A program made the translations under genes and the position numbers. A stretch of 64,000 bases of DNA, taken from contig JAJEJD010000002.1 of assembly GCA_022828125.1 (NCBI GenBank), positions 1-64,000 of the forward strand, written 5' to 3'. How positions within the stretch are numbered: position 1 is the stretch's first letter; every line of letters begins with the position of its first letter. Below are positions 1 through 8,433 of this stretch, piece after piece. This DNA is from a bacterium (GTDB lineage: Bacteria > UBA8248). The notes beneath the pieces are model-generated. The model made no database searches, was not told the DNA's origin, and saw nothing but the letters and a program-made list of their open reading frames with translations.

Positions 1-587
1 CCCGCCACGGCTCTCCCGTCTTCGCCGCGGCCTCGCGCGCATTTGCCCGCATTTGCCGTACCTTGTGAGATCGCGGGTTGCGGTATCGTGCGCGCCGCTC
101 GGGGGAACCCGGCCCCGCCGGCCGGGGTTGACTCCCCGCAAAGAGCGAAAAGGGGGCTTTCAGGTGAGAGCGCATTATACGAAAAAGGGAACCCGGCGCT
201 CGGCCACCGACCGGGGAGGAGCGGCTCCCCTCTCCCCGGACGGGACCCGTCTTTCGCGCCCGGCGAACACGCCTCCATCAGCCCGGTTCGACCGCCCGGA
301 ATTTCCGAAAAATACGGTAAATATCGATAAATTCACGGGGTTTTTCGATAAATTTCCGAAAAATTTTTTCCTTGTAACCGATTGTAATCAAAGGAATTCA
401 CACTTAAACCTGAGTCCATAGCACTAAAATCCTGCGGCAAAAAAGTTTTTCGCCTCACGCGCATTTCCCCGCATTTCCTCTCGCACCGCATAGCCGCATC
501 GCCTTGAAACGATGTATAATCCCGCCACCGCACCGGCCGCCTGGTGCCGAACATCTCTCCACTCATTCCCAAAACCAGGAGACCGTC
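1..587. other. Left-edge non-coding stretch
   Basis: No supportable gene. Short overlapping reading frames here have no recognisable domains and no ribosome binding site. The first 300 bases are GC-rich; bases 300-430 form an AT-rich island holding a 57-bp dispersed repeat (listed separately). The last 100 bases form the leader of the hydrolase gene that starts at 588. Confidence 0.5.
300..356 (+). repeat. 57-bp AT-rich dispersed repeat, copy 1
   Basis: This block recurs in inverted orientation at 40301-40357 with 55 of 57 positions identical by eye. It contains two direct sub-repeats of the form TNTCGATAAATT and begins with AATTTCCGAAAAAT, a motif that partly recurs just after its end. It lies upstream of the hydrolase gene. 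Both copies are intergenic. Function unknown; it could be a small mobile element end, a protein-binding array or a structured regulatory RNA. Confidence 0.75.
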
Positions 588-1475
588 ATGGAGCGCAAGC
601 AAGCGAGTGATTTCGACCAGGAACTGCTGGACCTCTTCGATGAGTACGTGCACGGCGTCATCGAGCGCAGGGAGTTTCTCGACAAGGCGGCCAAGTTCGC
701 CGTGGGCGGCCTCACCGCCACCGCCCTGCTCGACATGCTCTCGCCCGACTACGCACTGGCGAAGCAGGTAGACGAGAACGACGCGCGCATCAAGGGCGAG
801 ACCATCGAGTATGCCTCGCCTAAGGGCCACGGCAGGATCAAGGGCTATCTCGTGCGCCCCGCGGGCGGAGGCAAGCGAGGCGGCGTGGTCGTCGTGCACG
901 AGAACAGGGGGCTGAACCCCTATATCGCGGACGTCGCCCGGCGCGTGGCCGTCGCCGGCTTCACCGCCCTTGCGCCCGACGGCCTCACCCCTCTGGGCGG
1001 ATACCCCGGCAACGACCCCGACGGCAAGGTCATGCAGCGAAAGCTGGACAAGGCGAAGCTGCTGCAGGATTTCTTCGCCGCCTTCGATCACCTGAAGGCC
1101 GACGCGAGCGCGAACGGCAAGGTCGGCGTGGTGGGCTTTTGCTACGGGGGCGGCGTCTCGAACGCCATGGCCGTCCACAAGCCGGACTTGGCCGCGTCGG
1201 TTCCCTTCTACGGCCGCCAGCCCAAAACCGAAGCCGAGGTCGCCCAAATAAAAGCGCCCCTGCTGCTCCACTTCGGCGAATTCGATAAGCGCATCAACAA
1301 GGGTTGGCCCGCCTATGAGGCCGCGCTCAAGAAACACGGCAAGGAGTACACCGCGCATTTTTATCCCAAGGCGAACCACGGCTTTCACAACGACACCACG
1401 CCGCGCTACGACAAGGCCGCGGCCGAACTCGCCTGGAGGCGCACGATAGACTTCTTCCGGGCGAAGCTGGGGTAG
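588..1475 (+). CDS. Dienelactone hydrolase family protein, probably Tat-exported
   Basis: An alpha/beta-hydrolase of about 295 residues. The nucleophile elbow GFCYGGG (Cys near residue 184) carries the cysteine typical of dienelactone hydrolases, VHENRG supplies the conserved Glu, and NHGFHN supplies the catalytic His. The N-terminus contains [16 protein letters not shown] followed by a hydrophobic stretch, which resembles a twin-arginine signal, so export to the periplasm is likely. The ATG at 588 is chosen because CAGGAG lies six bases upstream; an upstream in-frame ATG at 504 lacks a site. Family members cleave cyclic or ester bonds; the substrate here is unknown. It stands alone, followed by a hairpin. 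Confidence 0.9.
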   Translation: MERKQASDFDQELLDLFDEYVHGVIERREFLDKAAKFAVGGLTATALLDMLSPDYALAKQVDENDARIKGETIEYASPKGHGRIKGYLVRPAGGGKRGGVVVVHENRGLNPYIADVARRVAVAGFTALAPDGLTPLGGYPGNDPDGKVMQRKLDKAKLLQDFFAAFDHLKADASANGKVGVVGFCYGGGVSNAMAVHKPDLAASVPFYGRQPKTEAEVAQIKAPLLLHFGEFDKRINKGWPAYEAALKKHGKEYTAHFYPKANHGFHNDTTPRYDKAAAELAWRRTIDFFRAKLG

Positions 1476-1496
1476 TCGGTTCGATTAAAGGAAACA

Positions 1497-1518
1497 GCCT
1501 CCCTCGAAAGGGGGAGGC
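1497..1518 (+). terminator. Possible terminator hairpin after the hydrolase gene
   Basis: GCCTCCC and GGGAGGC form a 7-bp perfect stem with an 8-base loop 21 bases after the stop codon. The T-rich tract follows only after about 12 bases, so it is not a textbook intrinsic terminator. Confidence 0.45.
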
Positions 1519-1586
1519 GCCTTCATGCTTGATTTTCCACTATACAACTTCCCCCCAACCCCGCTCATCTGACATAATGGACGGCC

Positions 1587-2411
1587 ATGAGGACCCTGTT
1601 CGGGTGGACATCGTCTCCGCCCTCCGTTTTCAGCGAGACAGGGATTTTCAGCCTCATGCGCGGTCTGCCGGGAAAATTCATCGACTTCAACAAATCACTC
1701 TCCAGGCGTTTGGATGGAATGTTGCCCGAAGCATTCCGGGTGGACGGGCAGGCGCATTTCCAACAAGAATTCGCGCCGCTCCACATTCCCAAGGGTGCGC
1801 TCGTCTACGATGTAGGCGGAGGGAAACATCCCCTCCATCGTGGAGAGGAGAAGGAGCGGCGAGGCCTTCGGATCGTCGGTCTCGACATTGACCAAGGAGA
1901 ACTGGCCGGAGCGCCGCGCGCAGCCTACGATGCCACCATCCGCGCCGACATCACCGCATATCGGGGACGTGGAGACGCAGACGTGGTGATTTGCCAGGCG
2001 CTGCTCGAGCACGTCGCCGACACGAAATCCGCTTTCGCAGGCTTGGCGAGCATATTGAAAAAGGGTGGCGTCGCCCTCCTGTTTACGCCGTCGAAAACCT
2101 CACTCTACGCGCGTGTGAACCTCATCATGCCTGAGAAACTCAAGCGAAATCTGTTGAGGCTTTTCTATCCCGAACTCGCGGACAAGACCGGTTTTCCGTG
2201 TCGCTACCATCGCTGCACGTTGCCCGAATTCGAAGAAATGGCGCGCGGGCAAGGCTTCGCCGTGGTTCAGAAAAGAGCCTATTATTACAGTGAGTATTTC
2301 AGCTTCTTTGCGCCCCTGCACATTCTCTGGCGGCTCTGGCTATGGGTCTTCTATCTCCTCTTTCGCGAGCGGGCGGCCGAGACCTTCAGCCTGGCGCTGC
2401 GCAAAATGTAA
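1587..2411 (+). CDS. SAM-dependent class I methyltransferase (methyltransferase 11 type)
   Basis: The protein of about 274 residues has a Rossmann methyltransferase core. VYDVGGGKHP is motif I for SAM binding, LDIDQGEL follows at the second strand, and ICQALLEHVADTKSAF is the post-motif II segment of the methyltransferase 11 family. A hydrophobic stretch near the C-terminus could be membrane-associated. It is the first gene of a rightward set with asparagine synthetase and a glycosyltransferase, so a role in modifying a surface sugar is inferred. ATG 1587 is used; an internal ATG at 1656 is possible because no strong ribosome binding site precedes either. Confidence 0.8.
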   Translation: MRTLFGWTSSPPSVFSETGIFSLMRGLPGKFIDFNKSLSRRLDGMLPEAFRVDGQAHFQQEFAPLHIPKGALVYDVGGGKHPLHRGEEKERRGLRIVGLDIDQGELAGAPRAAYDATIRADITAYRGRGDADVVICQALLEHVADTKSAFAGLASILKKGGVALLFTPSKTSLYARVNLIMPEKLKRNLLRLFYPELADKTGFPCRYHRCTLPEFEEMARGQGFAVVQKRAYYYSEYFSFFAPLHILWRLWLWVFYLLFRERAAETFSLALRKM

Positions 2412-2462
2412 TAATGGAAACCAGGGCGCGGCCCAGTATATTCATTTAGTTGAGCGAACATT

Positions 2463-4409
2463 ATGTGCGGCGTTACAGGTTTTCTCTTCACACATAAGGA
2501 AACAGAGGACCCCAGGGGCGTCGTTTCGAGGATGGCGGAGAGCCTGCGTCACCGCGGCCCCGACGATGGCGGAAGCTGGGTCGATGAGACTACGGGCGTC
2601 GCTCTGGGGCACAGGAGGCTCGCCGTCATCGACTTGAGCGCAGACGGCCGCCAGCCGATGATCTCACACGATGGGCGATACGTCCTCTCCTGCAACGGGG
2701 AAATCTATAGTTTCATTGAACTGCACGATGAATTAACGCGCGGGGGTACACGCTTCAACGGGCGCTCGGACACCGAGGTGTTGCTCGCCGCTGTGGAAAG
2801 GTGGGGTCTGGAAGCAGCCATACGGCGATTCGTCGGCATGTTCGCCTTCGCCCTGTGGGATCGTACGGAGAAAACGCTGCATCTCGCGCGCGACCGCATG
2901 GGTGAAAAACCCGTCTACTACGGCTGGTGCGGAAAATCCTTTCTATTTGGTTCGGAACTCAAAGCCCTCCGTGCACATCCTGATTGGGTAGGCGAAATTT
3001 CCGCCGACGCGCTGAGCGCGTACATGAAACTGGGCTGCGTACCTGCTCCACATTCCATCTACCGGGGAATCCATAAACTGCCACCCGCCACCATCTTGAG
3101 CCTACGCGCCTCGGATGCGCCCGGGCATCTGCCGGGACCAAGCGCGTATTGGTCTGCACATGATGTTGTGAGGCATATATCCGCAGATAGAGGGACAATC
3201 TCCGACGATGAGGCGCTTGACCAACTGGAAGAGGTGCTGAAACGCTCCGTACGCCAGATGCTGCACTCCGATGCACCACTCGGCGCGTTTCTCTCGGGCG
3301 GGGTCGATTCCTCGACCGTAGTCGCTCTGATGAAGGCGGAGAGCAGCACTCCCGTTCGTACGTTTTCCATCGGATTTCACGAGAAAAACTACGACGAGGC
3401 TCATCATGCGCGCGAGATGGCCCGCCATCTCGAAACCGAGCATACCGAACTCTACGCGGGTTCCGGAGAAGCGCTCGAGGTCATCCCGCACCTGCCCCGG
3501 TTCTATGACGAGCCGTTTGCGGATCCCTCCCAGATTCCCACGCACCTGCTGTGCGCACTCACGAGGGAGCACGTGACGGTCGCTCTCTCGGGCGATGGGG
3601 GCGATGAACTTTTTGGCGGCTACAACCGCCATTTCTGGGCTACAAAAGTCTGGAAATGGACACATTTGCTGCCGGAGCGAGTGAAAACGCGAATCGCGAA
3701 GGGTTTGACGACGCATCATCCTGAGTTGGCACGGTATTACGAAAAAATATCTCCTCTGCTTCCAAGGCGATATCGGTTTGAGGTGGCCGGGGAGAAGATC
3801 CTCAAGCTGGCAAATCTCTTTAACACAGCGAGTCTTGATGAGATGTATGGACGCCTGAGGATGTACGGGGATGCTTCGGTTTGCCTCAATGCGCATCTGG
3901 ACCCGGAAGGGGTGTTTGCCCCAATACCAGCCCCGGGCGATCTTCATCCCGCCGAGATGATGATGTACCGCGACATGGTGGAATACTTGCCCGATGATAT
4001 CCTCGTGAAAGTAGACAGGGCGTCCATGGGAGCGAGCCTGGAGGTGAGATCTCCCTATCTGGACCCCCGCGTCGTGGAGTTCGTCTGGAGTCTGCCTATA
4101 AGGTTAAAGTTGCGGTACGGCGCGGGAAAATGGATTTTAAGGCGGTTGCTGTCCCGCTACGCTCCCGCCTCTCTGATTCAAAAGCCCAAAATGGGGTTCT
4201 CCGTTCCTATCGGCGAATGGCTAAGAGGGCCTCTCAATGATTGGGCGGAAGATTTGTTGGGAGAATCACGGCTCAAGGAAGAGGGATTCTTTCACCCGGG
4301 ATCCGTTCGCCGAATGTGGGAACAACACGAATCCGGTGCAAGGAACTGGCAATTCTGTCTTTGGGGTTTGTTGATGTTTCAGGCATGGCTGGATGATCAA
4401 GGACGATAA
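2463..4409 (+). CDS. asnB: Asparagine synthase (glutamine-hydrolysing)
   Basis: The 648-residue protein starts MCGVTGF, leaving Cys as the N-terminal nucleophile of a class II glutamine amidotransferase domain (residues 1 to about 210). The synthetase domain carries the PP-loop SGGVDSS and the following ALSGDGGDELFGGY signature. Length matches bacterial AsnB. In polysaccharide loci such enzymes often amidate uronic acids rather than make free asparagine; the location between a methyltransferase and a glycosyltransferase favours that reading, but this is inference. It is separated from the next gene by one base. A second copy lies at 10683-12608. Confidence 0.93.
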   Translation: MCGVTGFLFTHKETEDPRGVVSRMAESLRHRGPDDGGSWVDETTGVALGHRRLAVIDLSADGRQPMISHDGRYVLSCNGEIYSFIELHDELTRGGTRFNGRSDTEVLLAAVERWGLEAAIRRFVGMFAFALWDRTEKTLHLARDRMGEKPVYYGWCGKSFLFGSELKALRAHPDWVGEISADALSAYMKLGCVPAPHSIYRGIHKLPPATILSLRASDAPGHLPGPSAYWSAHDVVRHISADRGTISDDEALDQLEEVLKRSVRQMLHSDAPLGAFLSGGVDSSTVVALMKAESSTPVRTFSIGFHEKNYDEAHHAREMARHLETEHTELYAGSGEALEVIPHLPRFYDEPFADPSQIPTHLLCALTREHVTVALSGDGGDELFGGYNRHFWATKVWKWTHLLPERVKTRIAKGLTTHHPELARYYEKISPLLPRRYRFEVAGEKILKLANLFNTASLDEMYGRLRMYGDASVCLNAHLDPEGVFAPIPAPGDLHPAEMMMYRDMVEYLPDDILVKVDRASMGASLEVRSPYLDPRVVEFVWSLPIRLKLRYGAGKWILRRLLSRYAPASLIQKPKMGFSVPIGEWLRGPLNDWAEDLLGESRLKEEGFFHPGSVRRMWEQHESGARNWQFCLWGLLMFQAWLDDQGR

Positions 4410-4410
4410 G

Positions 4411-5553
4411 ATGAGCAGAACTTTGCTTTTGCTGGATTTAGAGGACAGATACTTTTTGAGCCACCGGCGTGCTCTCGCGCTGGCAGCCAAGGATGCAGGA
4501 TATCGCGTCGTCGTATGCGTGAGAATCGGCGGAGAATATATGGAGCGGATTCGCGCAGAAGGAATCGAATGTCTCGCATTGGGGAGTGAGAACAGGGGAA
4601 AGGTCAGTTTTTGGAGAGAATGTCTCGTCCTGCTCAAGCTCATTCACGCTTACCGGAAATACCGCCCCCGAATCGCCCACCATTTCGGCGTGAGAAACCT
4701 GCTTCACGGATCGCTCGCTGCGCGTCTCGCCAAAACGCCCTTCGTCGTAAACTCGTTTCTGGGTTTAGGCTCACTGTTTTCCGAAGACTCGCTGAAATTC
4801 CATTGTCTGAAAAAAATCATTTTGCCCCTGCTACGATATTTCCACCGGGCGAAAAACACCTGCGTAATCGTGCAGAACGACGCCGACAAGGAGATGGTTC
4901 TCCAAAACGTGCTTCCCGATGAATCGCGCCTGAGCGTCGTTCGCGGTTCGGGCGTCGACGTTCGCTCCTTTTATCCCGCTCCGGAAGCCCCAAGCATGCT
5001 CCTGGCGGTTCTCGCCTCTCGGATGCTCGTAGAAAAAGGAGTGCATGAATTTGTTGAAGCGGCAGGCCTGCTCAAAAATGAGGGCGTAAAAATTCGCATG
5101 GCGTTGGCGGGAAACCCCGACCCAAAGAACCCTTCCTCCATTCCCGAAAGTACGCTAGCGCAATGGAACCGAGAGGGCCAAGTCGAATGGTGGGGCTACA
5201 GGAAAGACATGGCCAAGGTCTGGCGAGACTGCCACATCGCCGTTTTGCCGACTTACTACAAAGAGGGGCTCCCGAGAAGTCTGCTGGAAGCGGCGTCATG
5301 CGCTCGCCCATTGGTGGCCACGGATGTTCCCGGCTGCCAAGATATTCTGAAGGATCGTGTGAACGGACTGCGCGTCGCGCCGCGAGATTCAAAAGCCTTG
5401 GCCGGCGCCATTAAAAAGCTGGCCAGGGATGCCGCCCTGAGGCGAAAGATGGGCGCAGCGGGCCGGAGAATCGTGGAAAGGGAGTTTTCCGATGAAATCG
5501 TCTCGGGAAAAATCTTGAAGCTCTATGAGCATATGAGCGCGACGGGAAAATAG
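4411..5553 (+). CDS. Glycosyltransferase family 4 protein
   Basis: The 380-residue GT-B type glycosyltransferase has an N-terminal Rossmann-like half that opens with SRTLLLLDLEDRYFLSHR. The C-terminal nucleotide-sugar half shows ASRMLVEKGVHEF, WWGYRKDM, and the YYKEGLPRSLLEA segment, where the glutamate-containing E-x7-E motif of GT4 enzymes lies. It probably transfers a hexosamine or hexose to a lipid-linked intermediate at the inner membrane. ATG 4411 begins one base after asnB stops, so translation is probably coupled. It resembles the WbuB/WfgS kind of enzyme; donor and acceptor cannot be read from sequence. Confidence 0.9.
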   Translation: MSRTLLLLDLEDRYFLSHRRALALAAKDAGYRVVVCVRIGGEYMERIRAEGIECLALGSENRGKVSFWRECLVLLKLIHAYRKYRPRIAHHFGVRNLLHGSLAARLAKTPFVVNSFLGLGSLFSEDSLKFHCLKKIILPLLRYFHRAKNTCVIVQNDADKEMVLQNVLPDESRLSVVRGSGVDVRSFYPAPEAPSMLLAVLASRMLVEKGVHEFVEAAGLLKNEGVKIRMALAGNPDPKNPSSIPESTLAQWNREGQVEWWGYRKDMAKVWRDCHIAVLPTYYKEGLPRSLLEAASCARPLVATDVPGCQDILKDRVNGLRVAPRDSKALAGAIKKLARDAALRRKMGAAGRRIVEREFSDEIVSGKILKLYEHMSATGK

Positions 5554-5604
5554 TCGGGAAGAAATAAACTGAGTTTCGGGCAGCCAACCAGATGCGGTGG
5601 GATG

Positions 5605-6276
5605 CTAGATACCATGGCCCCGCAGGCGCAAAAAGGCGATCATGGTCAGGAAAATCACTTGCAGGTCCATCCAGAGTGAGTAGTTCAGAATGTAGTATAA
5701 ATCGTGCTCCAGCTTGATTCTGTAGTCTTCAATCTGGTCGACGTGGCCCTGCCGGATTTGCGCCCACCCCGTGATTCCAGCCGGAACGAGTTCTCGATAT
5801 GCGAATTCGGGATAATGTTTCTTGGCTATCTCCTGTGTCTTGATATATTCCGCCCTCGGACCGACGATGCTCATATCCCCCTTGATGACATTCCACAATT
5901 GGGGAAATTCATCGAGATGATACCGGCGTAGGAAACGCCCGAACGGATAGATTCTCGGATCGTTTTCTTTCGTCGACATGGTTCCCTGCGGCTGGTCGGC
6001 ATTTACGCGCATGGTTCGGAATTTATAGAGCGTGAACAATCTTCCACCCTGAGTAACACGAACCTGAGAATAGAATATCGGCCCCTCGCTCACGAGCTTG
6101 ACCAAGATGGCGATAAGAAAGCCAAACGGGGCAAACAAGATCAGAGCCGCAATGCTGAATCCCAAATCAAACGCGCGCTTGCAAAGATACTGACAACGGC
6201 TCAATACCCGTCCGCTCTTCAGGGCGGCTAATTTCCCACTACCAGAAATGGACTCCAACGGAACGCGGCCTTCCAT
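5605..6276 (-). CDS. Polyprenyl-phosphate sugar-phosphate transferase (bacterial sugar transferase)
   Basis: The conserved core begins at CKRAFDLGFSIAALIL, a membrane re-entrant helix, and continues with LYKFRTMRVNADQ, LRRYHLDEFPQLWNV and GDMSIVGPRAE, the diagnostic motifs of WbaP/WcaJ/PglC-type monotopic phosphoglycosyl transferases; the Asp-Glu dyad of DEFPQ is present. It transfers a sugar-1-phosphate from a nucleotide sugar to undecaprenyl phosphate, the first step of repeat-unit synthesis. The start is uncertain: an open frame runs to a GTG at 6453, but residues before 6276 look unrelated to the family. It is convergent with the preceding glycosyltransferase gene. Confidence 0.92.
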   Translation of the reverse strand: MEGRVPLESISGSGKLAALKSGRVLSRCQYLCKRAFDLGFSIAALILFAPFGFLIAILVKLVSEGPIFYSQVRVTQGGRLFTLYKFRTMRVNADQPQGTMSTKENDPRIYPFGRFLRRYHLDEFPQLWNVIKGDMSIVGPRAEYIKTQEIAKKHYPEFAYRELVPAGITGWAQIRQGHVDQIEDYRIKLEHDLYYILNYSLWMDLQVIFLTMIAFLRLRGHGI

Positions 6277-6984
6277 GAGAAAACTCAACCCATTGCATGA
6301 GAGCATGGGACATGATGCGACGAATGCAAACTCAAATTTCCAGCGATTGCTCTTTTTCGCTTTACATCCAAACCGGATTCCCATATATTCAAATGAATAG
6401 CGAAAATAAAACGAAAATTCTGGCGCGCGACCGAAACAATATTCATAATGCACCGCACAGGCGAAAAATACGACATGGCCGCACGCAAGATAAAGCGGAT
6501 GAAAACGAAAAAATTATCTGGGCGTAAAACGAATTGCCGACTGTTTCCGACGGACTTGGGAGGAAGTTGATGAAATGCGGATTTTCCCTCCATCTTAGAG
6601 GGCACTAGCCCACAGTCCTGATTGTTGGATGAGAAGAGTGATGATGAAAACACATGAGCATCGAACCTTCACGAATTTTTGCGCAAAACGAGTCTGAGTC
6701 CTCGAGCCTTTCACGAGCTGGTCGGCGTGCAGACCACTACCCGCAGAAAGCGGCTTTACACTTGCTCCGACTTGAAGACAGCCGTCTTGAATTCAGCGAG
6801 CAGCCCGTGAATCTACGCGCATGAATTGTATGCCAAGAGGCATAGTGTGATGAAAAATTGGAGTTGTCAACTTTAAGCGAAGCAAAAGAATTTTGAGGCA
6901 TATACATTTTTATCGATCATGAAGGTGTGAGATTTTCGGTTCTTTTCAAGAAAGTCTCCGCTTCCTGGAGGCCATTTTCCCTTG
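6277..6984. other. AT-richer divergent intergenic region
   Basis: About 700 bases between the leftward sugar transferase and the rightward O-antigen ligase-type gene. Short reading frames on both strands match nothing recognisable. The lower GC than flanks and divergent arrangement suggest promoters for both sides; no confident -35/-10 pair was identified. It may hold decayed sequence. Confidence 0.4.
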
Positions 6985-8433
6985 ATGAATCCTTCGTTCC
7001 TGGCATATGGCGGCATGGCCATCGGCTCAGCGGCGATCATCGGGTCGAGCCTATACAACCTCGGAGCCGGGGGAGCGCTGTTCTTGTTCCTGAACCCGCT
7101 CGTGAACATCGAGGTCGCCTTCGGCGACACGGGAAGGAGCATCTCGTACGACAAAGTGGCGCTCCTGGCATTGGCCTTGGGCTTCGCGTGGTATGTCCTG
7201 AGAAACAAAAAGCGCCTCAGTCTTCAAAGCCAACCGATTTTTTGCCACATATGGCTCGTCTACATCGCCTGGAGTCTCGTGGCGGCATGGCTGAGTGGCG
7301 CTCCTTTGAAGCAACAATTCTGGGACCTCGCCGAAACGATCGCCTATTTCATCACCTTCCTCATTTTTCAGGATATTTGCGCAGACGACTCTTCCCGCAG
7401 CCGTATTCTGAAAGCCATCCTTTACAGTGGCGTCATCATGCTGGCGGCGGTCTTGCTCCAGAATCTGGCCTATCAAATCACCTGGAAAATCTGGGGGCCG
7501 CACCAAAGTTTCCGCGCTGATTTGTTGTATTCGCCGTTTCCCCGGACGTTCTTCCATTCCCGGCCCGGTCCGATCGGGCATCCGAATTTTCTCGCCGCCT
7601 ATCTGGTTCTTTGGGCGACGCTCTACCCGCTGCTTTACCGCACGTTATCAAGCCCGGCGGCGTTCGCCATTCTAGCCGCGCATCTCATCGTTTTGGCTTC
7701 GACAGGCAGCTATGGAGGAGTATTGGGCTTCGCCATTTGCTTTTCGCTGGTTTTATACTTCACAAAACCATGCCCCGCGAACATGATTTCCGGTCGCATC
7801 TCCCGCTCCGGGATTCGCCTGCTTCGGCATATCCTGGTTGCTTTCCTGATTCTGTCCATAGGCACTATCGCCGCCAATGACGAAGATTTCATGGACCTAT
7901 CGCTGTTCCCCAGGATCTATATCTATCGCGTCGGCGGAAAAATGCTCGCAGAGCGCCCCCTCGCGGGCCATGGAAACGGCCTCTTCCCCCAGGCGTTTCA
8001 GAAAAGCGAGAGTGCATACATCAAAAACGAGGGTCTCAAAGCGCCGCCATGGAGAGTGAAGGGTTCCGATTCAGGAAAAGCCGATGAGCCCCGGGGCCGG
8101 GGAGAGGAGTTCTCCACTCGCAGGGATGAAAATCTCCCGCCGCTTTCGGCCCATTCCTCTTATCTCAAAGCATTCGTCGAAACAGGCTTTCCGGGAGGCT
8201 TTCTGTTCCTGTGCCTGATTGCCGGAGGACTGATCGAGGTATTTGTTCATCTGAGGAAAACGGGGCGGCTTTCGATACGCTCACCCGAAGCCTGGGGATG
8301 GGCCGCTTGCATCGGCGTATGTTTTCAAGCCGGAGCCGAGAACATTTTTTCGTCTCCCAAAATTTCCGTTCTCTACTGGGCCGTCATGGCGTATTGCCTG
8401 ACGGCGAAATTCACACGCTCAGAAAGTCCTTAG
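6985..8433 (+). CDS. O-antigen ligase/polymerase family membrane protein
   Basis: The 482-residue polytopic protein has about ten to twelve hydrophobic segments and a large periplasmic loop before the C-terminus, as in Wzy/WaaL proteins. The segment LFPRIYIYRVGGKMLAERPLAGHGNG, written here only in part as AERPLAGHGNG, is the typical Wzy_C motif, and an HSSYLKAFVETGFPGG-like stretch follows with the conserved His. It would join or polymerise lipid-linked glycan in the periplasm. GGAGG lies 13 bases before ATG 6985; TTG 6982 is an alternative. Its 3' end overlaps the convergent gene at 8419 by 15 bases. Confidence 0.85.
   Translation: MNPSFLAYGGMAIGSAAIIGSSLYNLGAGGALFLFLNPLVNIEVAFGDTGRSISYDKVALLALALGFAWYVLRNKKRLSLQSQPIFCHIWLVYIAWSLVAAWLSGAPLKQQFWDLAETIAYFITFLIFQDICADDSSRSRILKAILYSGVIMLAAVLLQNLAYQITWKIWGPHQSFRADLLYSPFPRTFFHSRPGPIGHPNFLAAYLVLWATLYPLLYRTLSSPAAFAILAAHLIVLASTGSYGGVLGFAICFSLVLYFTKPCPANMISGRISRSGIRLLRHILVAFLILSIGTIAANDEDFMDLSLFPRIYIYRVGGKMLAERPLAGHGNGLFPQAFQKSESAYIKNEGLKAPPWRVKGSDSGKADEPRGRGEEFSTRRDENLPPLSAHSSYLKAFVETGFPGGFLFLCLIAGGLIEVFVHLRKTGRLSIRSPEAWGWAACIGVCFQAGAENIFSSPKISVLYWAVMAYCLTAKFTRSESP

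Noticed and set aside
333-1388. Long leftward reading frame of about 350 codons opposite the hydrolase gene
   Set aside because: It is antisense to a well-supported hydrolase with catalytic motifs. Its translation shows no domain and reflects the GC-rich codon pattern of the other strand.
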